From positions 1 to 40,355 of the forward strand of contig NZ_JAQFVG010000312.1 of assembly GCF_029439455.1 (NCBI RefSeq): a stretch of 40,355 bases of DNA. The letters are read 5' to 3'. This stretch comes from Caballeronia sp. BR00000012568055 (GTDB lineage Bacteria; Pseudomonadota; Gammaproteobacteria; Burkholderiales; Burkholderiaceae). Below the pieces are notes generated by a model. It did no database searches and was not told the origin of the DNA. It was given only the letters and a program-made list of their open reading frames with translations. Positions 34,198-40,355 of the stretch are shown one piece after another. How positions within the stretch are numbered: the first letter of the stretch is position 1; every line of letters begins with the position of its first letter. Both the position numbers and the translations under genes were made by a program.

Positions 34198-34797
34198 CTA
34201 GGACTTGCGTTTGGTGGCATCGACGGAACGGAAGGTGAGATTGATGCGCTCGCCGCGCGCTTCCGGCTCCTTCGGCACGCGATGAACCCATTCGAGCTGC
34301 GTGCGTCCGCGCATCACCAGCAAACTGCCGTGCACGAGCAATAGCTGATGCGTCGCGTGCGTGCGCGCGTGGCGGAATTCGAACGTGCGCGTCGCGCCCA
34401 GACTCACCGATGCAATTACCGGCTCCGGCCCGAGTTCGCGTTCCTTGTCGGCGTGCCAGCCCATGCTGTCGTGGCCGCTTCGATAGCGATTCAGCAGCAC
34501 GCTGTTGAACTTCGCGCCGCTGGCGATTTCCGCCGCCGCGCGCAGTTGCAAGACGGCGGGCGTCCACGGTTTCGGTACGTTTTTGATGCCCGAATAGACG
34601 TAGACCGCGTCTGGTTCGCCCTGCCAGGCGGTCAGGCGCGGCAGCGGCACACGGCCGCCGGGCGTCGTCATGGTGTCCTGCTGCCAGCTTACTTCGGCGA
34701 TCAGCGCGCCCATCAGATCGGAGGCGGCGTCGGGATCGAGCCAGTCAGGATGCCAGTCGATGTCGGGTTTGGGGATGTCGTCGAAAAGGTCGAACAT
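34198..34797 (-). CDS. alkB: AlkB-like 2-oxoglutarate/Fe(II) dioxygenase
   Basis: A 199-residue enzyme that removes alkyl groups from bases such as 1-methyladenine and 3-methylcytosine by oxidation. The iron ligands are H115-x-D117 (GWHADKE) and H172 (VHRVPK), and the 2-oxoglutarate ligands are R184 and R190 (RGERINLTFR). PRLTAWQGE near residue 53 and FNSVLLNRYRSGHDSMGWH complete the AlkB pattern. Length and layout are closer to the ALKBH2/3-like bacterial group than to E. coli AlkB. It diverges from the response regulator gene with a 168-bp gap. Confidence 0.93.
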   Translation of the reverse strand: MFDLFDDIPKPDIDWHPDWLDPDAASDLMGALIAEVSWQQDTMTTPGGRVPLPRLTAWQGEPDAVYVYSGIKNVPKPWTPAVLQLRAAAEIASGAKFNSVLLNRYRSGHDSMGWHADKERELGPEPVIASVSLGATRTFEFRHARTHATHQLLLVHGSLLVMRGRTQLEWVHRVPKEPEARGERINLTFRSVDATKRKS

Positions 34798-34965
34798 GGC
34801 GGCAAGTTACGAGCACAACGGCGTATTTCGCACAATATCAGAGCGGCAGGACACCCATGTTGCGGGCTTATTTTCCGCGTCGGAAGCCCCTATGCTACAG
34901 TCGCCGCACTTATCTCAAAAAAGCTGCGACGAATGGTTCGCTGCTTTGCTGAACCGGGGAATCAC

Positions 34966-35358
34966 ATGAATATCACCGCCGATATGGACGGCGGCGCGGC
35001 ATCGAACCGCCGCATCCTGCTCGTCGATGACAGCGCCGACGCAGCCTTCGCCATGTCGATGCTGCTCGAAGCGCTCGGTCACGAAGTACGCACGGAACAC
35101 GATGGCCCGCGCGCGCTGGCATCGATCGATGATTTTCGGCCCGACGTCGTGGTGCTCGATATCGGGCTGCCAGGCATGGACGGCTTCGAGGTCGCCCGCG
35201 CGATGCGCCAGCTTCCGCTCACCCGCGATGTACTGCTGCTCGCCATGACCGGCTACGGCAGCGACGCCGACCGTCAGAGCGCGAAGGACGCGGGCTTCGA
35301 TCATCACCTCACGAAGCCGGTTTCCATCGTCGATCTCGAAGCGCTGCTGGCGAAATAG
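34966..35358 (+). CDS. Single-domain response regulator (CheY-like)
   Basis: A 130-residue receiver domain without an output domain. The acidic pair D21-D22 is in LLVDDSADAA, the phospho-acceptor D65 in VVVLDIGLPGMDG, the switch T95 in LLAMTGYGSD and the lysine K117 in HLTKPVS. This form (GYG after the switch Thr) is typical of receivers associated with hybrid histidine kinases. No kinase lies next to it, so it is an orphan whose partner is unknown. GGGGA precedes the ATG at 34966; a longer frame upstream has no support. Confidence 0.92.
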   Translation: MNITADMDGGAASNRRILLVDDSADAAFAMSMLLEALGHEVRTEHDGPRALASIDDFRPDVVVLDIGLPGMDGFEVARAMRQLPLTRDVLLLAMTGYGSDADRQSAKDAGFDHHLTKPVSIVDLEALLAK

Positions 35359-35373
35359 CGTTCGAAGTAAGGC

Positions 35374-36180
35374 CTATTCCACCCGCAGGCGCGCCATATA
35401 CGGCAAGTGGTCCGAAAGCCACGCGGTATCTTGCGTCGGCACCAGCCATTCGACCGGCTTCAGGCCGCGCACGAACATCTTGTCGAGCGCCAGCGCAGGC
35501 GAAAACGCCGGGAACGTGCGGCCGGATTCGCCGAGCATGGTCGCGACTTCCTGCATGCCGAGTTCGGCGAACAGCGGCACGGAGTCGTTGCGCCAGTCGT
35601 TGAAATCGCCGGCGAGCACGAGCGGACCTTCCGGCGCTTCCTTGGCAATCCAATGCGCGATCCAGTTCATCTGCCGCAATCGCGCGGAACGCGTCAGCGC
35701 CAGATGCGCGCACAACAGCGTGATGCCGTGACCCGCGAAGGTCGCGCGCGCGACCAGCAAGCCACGCTTTTCAAAACGATGCGCTGAGATATCCCATCGC
35801 CCGCTCAAGTCCAGCGGATGCGGCGAGAGAATCGCATTGCCGTGTCGCCAGGACGGTTTGAACACGTTCGGCCCGAGCGCAATCTGCAATTCGAGCGATG
35901 TCGCGATTTCGGTGGCCTGGCAATGCCAGACATCGTCGGGCGGCGCGTTCAGCGGTTTGCCGAAGCCGCTCGACAAAATCGGCTGGGGCATCCGGCGCGC
36001 CATCGCTTCCTGAAGAAAGTAGACGTCGGCGTTGGTGGATTGCACCCAGCGTTGCATCGCGTTCCAGGCGCGCAAGCCGAGCGGCGAACGGCCCTTGTGC
36101 AGGTTCCAGCTCACAGCAGTGAAATCCGGCGTGGCGGAACGTGCAGACGGGCCTGGCGGAAGATGTTCTGGGTTTCGCAT
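35374..36180 (-). CDS. Endonuclease/exonuclease/phosphatase family protein
   Basis: A 268-residue metal-dependent hydrolase of the EEP superfamily. The catalytic blocks are AVSWNLHKG (Asn metal site), VYFLQEA (Glu metal site), HLALTRSARLRQM, VLAGDFNDWRND (Asp and Asn) and WLSDHLPYMA (Asp-His) at the C-terminus. Substrate (DNA, phosphodiester or phospholipid) is not evident. There is no signal peptide. It is 69 bp downstream of the secreted protein gene on the same strand. The start codon has no strong ribosome site. Confidence 0.88.
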   Translation of the reverse strand: MRNPEHLPPGPSARSATPDFTAVSWNLHKGRSPLGLRAWNAMQRWVQSTNADVYFLQEAMARRMPQPILSSGFGKPLNAPPDDVWHCQATEIATSLELQIALGPNVFKPSWRHGNAILSPHPLDLSGRWDISAHRFEKRGLLVARATFAGHGITLLCAHLALTRSARLRQMNWIAHWIAKEAPEGPLVLAGDFNDWRNDSVPLFAELGMQEVATMLGESGRTFPAFSPALALDKMFVRGLKPVEWLVPTQDTAWLSDHLPYMARLRVE

Positions 36181-36249
36181 GCGTTCGAAGTGTTTTGTGC
36201 GGCTGCCTCTTTTACGCGGTCTTCACGGGCATCAACGAGTCTAGATCAT

Positions 36250-36762
36250 TCATTGTGCAGGCGTCGAAGCGGCGAGACTGGCGCGCACCCGGTACGCCAG
36301 CGATGGATCGTGATCCACGATCTGCCATTGTCCCCATTCGCCCGGCTTGAGCATGAGTCCCGGATGCGACGCGCTGATCTGGCGCGGCGCGGGCGGCACC
36401 TTGCAGCCCGAAGGCAGCGCGCTGGAGGCATCGGATTGCAGGGTTTCCTGCGCGTCGATGGCGAGCGTGATGTCGTCCGCGTTCGCGTGCGTGGGAGAGA
36501 CGGTGAGCGTGCGTTGCAGGTCGATATCGCCGGCTGGCTGATTCGCGCAGCCCACGCGATTCTGCGTCACGTTGTGGTGCGTATCCGTTTTCGCCTGACC
36601 GACGTTGGTCGTCGCTGAAAACGAGTCGATTTGCTGGCCGTCGCGGATCACCTGCAATTCCCATTTGACGGGCTGCGGCGGCGTGCTTTGCGCGTGCGCG
36701 ACGACCGCGAACGCGAACGTGAGACTGGCGAACAAACAGGCGCTACGTGTTTTTTTCTGCAT
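36250..36762 (-). CDS. Secreted protein of unknown function
   Basis: A 170-residue protein. MQKKTRSACLFASLTFAFAVVAHA is a Sec signal peptide cut near residue 24. The mature part begins QSTPPQPVKWELQVIRDGQQ and contains two well-separated cysteines (VGCANQPAG and SGCKVPPAP) and an Asp/Thr-rich beta-like pattern. I do not recognise a family with certainty; similar proteins occur in Burkholderia under DUF names. GGAGAAGC lies upstream of the ATG at 36762, favouring it over an in-frame start at 36843. Confidence 0.72.
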   Translation of the reverse strand: MQKKTRSACLFASLTFAFAVVAHAQSTPPQPVKWELQVIRDGQQIDSFSATTNVGQAKTDTHHNVTQNRVGCANQPAGDIDLQRTLTVSPTHANADDITLAIDAQETLQSDASSALPSGCKVPPAPRQISASHPGLMLKPGEWGQWQIVDHDPSLAYRVRASLAASTPAQ

Positions 36763-37057
36763 TGAAAGCTTCTCCGGCGCGGGCTTCGGAAGAGCGGCGG
36801 TGAGCCGCTGGATCGGCGTTTCCCGGCGATTTTTCTTTGACAAGAGGTGAGGCCGGCTGCGCGCATCTCAATCGGAAAAATAAGAGCACGATCCGAACCC
36901 GCTATGTCGATTCGAACGATGATACCCGCGCGCGTCCTTCGCTGCGTTTTCGGCAAGGACCGCGAAATTGGCAGCAGACCCGTCAGACTGCTCGCTTGCG
37001 CGTGGTTTTGTCGTCGATACACTGAACTCATCGACCATATAAAAGACGGGGTGCGAT

Positions 37058-38035
37058 ATGACGACGGCCGTGGTCAAACAGGAATTGGCGGTGGCGTCGT
37101 TCAGCAAGGTCTACAGTCTCGACGACGTGGAAACCGCGCTGAACGATCTGTCCGAAAACGCGAGCGACGCGCTGCGCGCCACCTACGAAAAGATGCTGAA
37201 GATCGGCAATCTGCGCTTTTGCGTGAAGCCGAATCGCATGCCGTCCATCGACGATCTCGCGGCGAATCTGCCGAATTTTGCCGAGCCGCTCGACGATATC
37301 CGCAAGCAGATTGCGCTGTGCCTCGAAACCGACGATCGCCTCGAACTGATGCCGATGTTGCTGCTCGGCGAACCGGGCATCGGCAAGACGCATTTCACCA
37401 AGCAATTGGCGCGGCTGCTCGGCACGTCCTGCCATTACGTGGCGATGAGTTCGCTGACGGCGGGCTGGATTCTGTCGGGCGCGTCGTCGCAATGGCGCAA
37501 TTCCAAGCCGGGCAAAGTGTTCGATGCGCTCGTCAACGGCAGTTACGCGAACCCCGTCATCACGGTCGATGAAATCGACAAAGCCACCGGCGACGCGCAA
37601 TACGATCCGCTCGGCGCGCTTTACGCGCTGCTGGAGCACGACACCGCGCAGACGTTTATCGACGAATTCGCGGAAGTGCCGATCAACGCGGGCAACGTGG
37701 TGTGGATCGCTACCGCGAACGATGCGCGCGGCATTCCCGAGCCGCTGATGAATCGCATGAACGTGTACGAGATTCCGTCGCCGGATCGCGATGGCGCGCG
37801 GCGGATTGCGCAGGCGATCTACGCCGATATCCGCGACGCGCACACGTGGGGCGCGCGCTTTCCCGAAACGCTCGGCGACGCCCCGCTCGATGCGCCCACG
37901 CAAGCATCGCCGCGCGGCATGCGTCGCGCGATGCTGAACGCATTCGGCAATGCGCGGATCGACGGACGGCATCACGTCGAGGCACGCGATGTGGTGATCG
38001 ATCGCAATTCGCGGCGCAAATCGATCGGTTTCTGA
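37058..38035 (+). CDS. AAA+ family ATPase, Lon-like ATPase module
   Basis: A 325-residue cytosolic ATPase. Walker A is G104-EPGIGK-T111, and Walker B is VDEIDKA with D171-E172. Sensor 1 is at VVWIATAND, the arginine finger region at EPLMNRMNVYEIP, and a small helical lid follows (about residues 240-315). The sequence around the Walker motifs resembles the ATPase part of Lon, but there is no protease domain and no Lon N-domain. The N-terminal 95 residues are unique, with a predicted helical region. It stands alone without an obvious partner; substrate and role are unknown. Confidence 0.85.
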   Translation: MTTAVVKQELAVASFSKVYSLDDVETALNDLSENASDALRATYEKMLKIGNLRFCVKPNRMPSIDDLAANLPNFAEPLDDIRKQIALCLETDDRLELMPMLLLGEPGIGKTHFTKQLARLLGTSCHYVAMSSLTAGWILSGASSQWRNSKPGKVFDALVNGSYANPVITVDEIDKATGDAQYDPLGALYALLEHDTAQTFIDEFAEVPINAGNVVWIATANDARGIPEPLMNRMNVYEIPSPDRDGARRIAQAIYADIRDAHTWGARFPETLGDAPLDAPTQASPRGMRRAMLNAFGNARIDGRHHVEARDVVIDRNSRRKSIGF

Positions 38036-38174
38036 CGCGCGCGTATTTTCGAAATTGCCAAAAACGCCGCGAAAACCTGGCTTTTCTGACATCGGACGGC
38101 CATTTTCGTGCCTTTTTCTGCATTGCTTCGGAAACTGGTTTAATCGATCGATATTTGTTGTGTAACGCGCAATA

Positions 38175-38202
38175 GTCTCGAACGTACAATGGATTTCGAG
38201 AC
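38175..38202 (+). promoter_or_regulatory. Inverted repeat upstream of the LhgO-like gene
   Basis: GTCTCGAA (38175-38182) and TTCGAGAC (38195-38202) are perfect 8-bp arms separated by 12 bp, ending 18 bp before the start codon. It may be an operator or a leader hairpin. A separate perfect palindrome ATCGATCGAT lies near 38145. Confidence 0.5.
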
Positions 38203-38220
38203 AGGGTTGCGGACACAGAC

Positions 38221-39321
38221 ATGGATCGGATCGAATGCGTGGTGATCGGGGCGGGCGCGGTCGGGCTGGCGATTGCGCGCGCACTCGCGATGCGCGGGCG
38301 CGAAGTGATCGTGCTCGAAGCAGGCGAAGCGATCGGCGTCGGCACCAGTTCGCGCAATAGCGAGGTGATCCACGCGGGCATTTACTATCCGCGCGGATCG
38401 GCGAAGGCGGAACTGTGCGTGCGCGGGCGCGACATGCTTTACGAGTATTGCCGCGCGCGTGGCGTGCCGCATCGGCAATGCGGGAAGTTGCTGGTGGCGA
38501 CCGCGCGTAATCAGGTGCCGCAATTGGCGGCGATTCAGCAGAAGGGTATCGAGAATCGCGTGCAGGGATTGACGCGTATTTCCGGCGCGCAGGCGAAGGA
38601 GATGGAGCCGCAGCTCGAATGCGTCGAGGCGGTGTGGTCGCCCGTCACCGGAATCGTCGATAGCCATCAGTACATGCTCGCGCTTCAGGGCGATGCGGAA
38701 AATCACGGCGCGAGCATCGTGTTCCATACGCCGGTCAAGTCGATCGATGCGCGCGAGGGCTGCTTCATCGTCGAAACCGGCGGCGATGCGCCCGCGAAGT
38801 TTCGCGCGTCGTATCTGATCAACAGCGCCGGGCTGCATGCGAACGATATCGCGCAGCACATTCGCGGTCTCGATGATCGCCACGTGCCGCCGCTCTATTT
38901 TGCGAAGGGCAACTACTTCGGCGTAAGCGGACGCGCGCCTTTCGAGCGCCTGATTTATCCGATGCCGAATGAAGCGGGACTCGGCGTGCATCTCACCATC
39001 GATCTCGGCGGGCAGGCGAAGTTCGGACCGGACGTGGAATGGGTGCAGTCGCTGAATTACGACGTCGATCCGCGCCGTGCCGATTCCTTTTACGCTGCGA
39101 TTCGCGCCTACTGGCCCGAGCTTCCCGACCATGCATTGCAGCCCGCGTACGCCGGCATTCGTCCGAAATTATCCGGTCCCGGACAGGCCGCAGCGGACTT
39201 CATGATTCAGGGGAAATCGGCGCACGGCGTACCGGGACTGGTGAACCTTTTCGGCATCGAATCGCCGGGGCTGACGGCGTCGCTGGCGATCGCGGAGCGC
39301 GTCGCAGATATGTCCCGCTGA
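38221..39321 (+). CDS. FAD-dependent oxidoreductase, L-2-hydroxyglutarate oxidase (LhgO)-like
   Basis: A 366-residue DAO-family flavoprotein. The FAD-binding Rossmann loop is [16 protein letters not shown] (residues 7-22). The stretch [27 protein letters not shown] near residue 42 (two parts: [15 protein letters not shown] and GSAKAELC) is the hallmark of the L-2-hydroxyglutarate dehydrogenase/LhgO group. [14 protein letters not shown] and RPKLSGPGQ follow. It likely oxidises L-2-hydroxyglutarate to 2-oxoglutarate with quinone or oxygen, though related substrates are possible. There is no strong ribosome site. The gene ends 133 bp before the HiPIP gene. Confidence 0.85.
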   Translation: MDRIECVVIGAGAVGLAIARALAMRGREVIVLEAGEAIGVGTSSRNSEVIHAGIYYPRGSAKAELCVRGRDMLYEYCRARGVPHRQCGKLLVATARNQVPQLAAIQQKGIENRVQGLTRISGAQAKEMEPQLECVEAVWSPVTGIVDSHQYMLALQGDAENHGASIVFHTPVKSIDAREGCFIVETGGDAPAKFRASYLINSAGLHANDIAQHIRGLDDRHVPPLYFAKGNYFGVSGRAPFERLIYPMPNEAGLGVHLTIDLGGQAKFGPDVEWVQSLNYDVDPRRADSFYAAIRAYWPELPDHALQPAYAGIRPKLSGPGQAAADFMIQGKSAHGVPGLVNLFGIESPGLTASLAIAERVADMSR

Positions 39322-39454
39322 CGCTTACGTGGTGCTTTCAGGAATCGCTTATCTCTAACATTTGGCTTCATTTACTCGCTTGCCAGTTGATATGCTCGGA
39401 TATCGCCGTCGCCAAGAACGGCGTATCCCCCAATACAACATGGAGTGAGTCACC

Positions 39455-39769
39455 ATGAAGACATCTCGTCGCACGTTTCTCATGACCAGCGTGGGCGTGG
39501 CATCGACGTTCGCTCTCGGCTCTCGCGTCGCTTTCGCGGACGCGCCGAAGGTTGACGAAAACGATCCCACCGCGCAGGCGCTCGGCTACAAGGCAGACGC
39601 GAGCAAAGTCGATAAGGCCAAGTACGCGAAATACGCGGCAGGCCAGGATTGCGGCAACTGTCAGTTTTATCAAGGCAAGCCCACCGATGCGTTCGCGCCG
39701 TGCCCGATGTTCAGCAGCAAGCAAGTAGCGACCAAGGGCTGGTGCAGTGCGTATGTGAAGAAGGCTTGA
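39455..39769 (+). CDS. High-potential iron-sulfur protein (HiPIP), Tat-exported
   Basis: A 104-residue periplasmic electron carrier. The N-terminus MKTSRRTFLMTSVGVASTF is a twin-arginine signal (S-R-R-x-F-L) with a cut near residue 29 (AFADA). The 4Fe-4S ligands are C66 and C69 (DCGNCQFY), C83 (APCPMF) and C97 (GWCSAY), the standard spacing. It would shuttle electrons in the periplasm. GGAGTGAGTC precedes the ATG. A strong terminator follows, so it is a single-gene unit. Confidence 0.92.
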   Translation: MKTSRRTFLMTSVGVASTFALGSRVAFADAPKVDENDPTAQALGYKADASKVDKAKYAKYAAGQDCGNCQFYQGKPTDAFAPCPMFSSKQVATKGWCSAYVKKA

Positions 39770-39788
39770 GGGTTTTTCGAGGTTTCTG

Positions 39789-39827
39789 AAGCGCGTCTGG
39801 TTGAAAAGCCAGACGCGCTTTTTGTTT
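39789..39827 (+). terminator. Rho-independent terminator after the HiPIP gene
   Basis: AAGCGCGTCTGG (39789-39800) pairs perfectly with CCAGACGCGCTT (39809-39820) around an 8-nt loop, followed by TTTTTGTTTG. This is a canonical terminator 19 bp after the stop. Confidence 0.92.
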
Positions 39828-39921
39828 GTGCTTAGCAGAAATTTTGTTGGTGCGTAAGTTTCCGCTTTCGGTTTGAACTAAAGATAATCAGTTATCCGAG
39901 GTTTTTTAGGGAGAGCTGGAA

Positions 39922-40053
39922 ATGGCTGCAATGAGCGACCACGACGGATTCACGCGAGAACTGCTCGACACGATGAGCGAAGCGTATGCACGGGACTTAA
40001 AGGTTCTTGGTTCGACGGGAGCCTGTCAGATTTTCCGTGTGCCGAGGTCATGA
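39922..40053 (+). pseudogene. 5-prime end of an unknown gene cut by an IS256-family element
   Basis: An ATG at 39922 with GGGAGAGC upstream opens MAAMSDHDGFTRELLDTMSE, running to about residue 33 before entering the apparent IS end near 40019. The frame then reads through IS sequence to a stop at 40051-40053, giving a 43-residue fused product. The good start signal and loss of coding sense at the IS boundary indicate a disrupted gene. Too little remains to assign a family. Confidence 0.55.
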
Positions 40054-40355
40054 GACGATAAGGGAAATACCGTTTTATGACCGAAGCAACTGTGACAAAA
40101 AAGCTCAAACCTCCGAAAGCACCGAAGCTGTTTTCCGATGAACTGATTGACCAATTGCTGGCGCAAGTCCAGGGCAAGGATGCCGAGTCGGTACTAGGCG
40201 AATCGGGGCTGGCCGGCCAGCTCAAGAAGCGCCTGGCCGAGCGTATGCTTGCCGCCGAGCTCAGCCACCATCTGGAAAGCGAGACCGAGCAGGGCAAGGC
40301 TGGCAACCACCGCAATGGCACCAGTCCCAAGACCGTGCTGACGCCCAACGGCGAG
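40019..40355 (+). mobile_element. Left end of an IS256-family insertion sequence (partial)
   Basis: The element appears to begin near 40019 with GAGCCTGTCAGATTTTCCGT, a terminal repeat of the IS256 type (CTGTC, then T-rich, then GTGT). The transposase follows. The right end lies outside the window, so the exact border and target duplication cannot be read. Confidence 0.75.
40077..40355 (+). CDS. IS256-family (Mutator) transposase, N-terminal part
   Basis: The frame starts MTEATVTKKLKPPKAPKLFS and remains open to the window edge (93 codons of an expected 400 or so). Blocks LIDQLLAQVQGKDAESVLGE, GLAGQLKKRLAERMLAAELS and HHLESETEQGKAGNHRNGTS, followed by PKTVLTPNGE, are characteristic of Mutator-type transposases of Burkholderia and relatives. 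The DDE catalytic residues lie beyond the window, so whether it is intact cannot be judged. Confidence 0.9.
   Translation, partial: MTEATVTKKLKPPKAPKLFSDELIDQLLAQVQGKDAESVLGESGLAGQLKKRLAERMLAAELSHHLESETEQGKAGNHRNGTSPKTVLTPNGE

Noticed and set aside
1..40355. CRISPR arrays, tRNA or rRNA genes
   Set aside because: No regularly spaced direct repeats, cloverleaf ends or rRNA-like sequence were seen on reading the window.

Overview
The window is high-GC DNA from a Burkholderiaceae chromosome, most like Paraburkholderia or Caballeronia. This call rests on codon bias, the protein sequences and gene order. Coding density is high and genes lie on both strands. I see no rRNA, tRNA or CRISPR array. Only the left end (a DUF969 membrane protein) and the right end (an IS256-family transposase) are cut by the window edge.

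Region by region. (1) 1-3.5 kb: a minus-strand 5-oxoproline (pyroglutamate) operon, pxpB-pxpC-pxpA, followed by a DUF969 protein that is a candidate permease subunit. A MarR-like regulator diverges from it, and a perfect 15-bp palindrome lies between. (2) 4-18.3 kb: a housekeeping block. It holds 5-formyl-THF cyclo-ligase, lytic transglycosylase, an NDUFA9-like protein, a GST, CCA-adding enzyme, a TPR/glycosyltransferase-like protein, DUF2905, a MidA/NDUFAF7 methyltransferase, a PTR1/FolM-like reductase next to folB, then ttcA, glmU and glmS. (3) 18.3-23.5 kb, just after glmS (the conserved attTn7 neighbourhood): an accessory segment with cadR/cadA cadmium-lead-zinc export, a His-rich zinc-ribbon protein, and a hipBA toxin-antitoxin pair. 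(4) 23.8-29.1 kb: a D-glucarate catabolic cluster of a GntR/FadR regulator, garL, garR, a lactonase and gudD. Four copies of one operator-like motif sit upstream of its promoters. (5) 29.2-39.8 kb: DUF72, cupin, small secreted proteins, arsC, a diguanylate cyclase, MgtC, RidA, AlkB, a single-domain response regulator, an EEP-family hydrolase, an AAA+ ATPase, an LhgO-like oxidoreductase and a Tat-exported HiPIP. (6) The last 440 bp: an unknown gene cut by the left end of an IS256-family element.

How genes work together. GudD dehydrates glucarate, GarL cleaves the product to pyruvate and tartronate semialdehyde, and GarR reduces the latter to glycerate; the lactonase would open aldarolactones ahead of GudD. 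PxpABC cleaves 5-oxoproline to glutamate using ATP, and the DUF969 protein may bring it in. CadR senses metal at a textbook 19-bp-spaced MerR promoter and controls cadA. GlmU and GlmS supply UDP-GlcNAc. I find no clearly unprecedented multi-gene system. The best leads are the recurring glucarate operator, the pxp palindrome with DUF969, and the cadA-linked zinc-ribbon protein.
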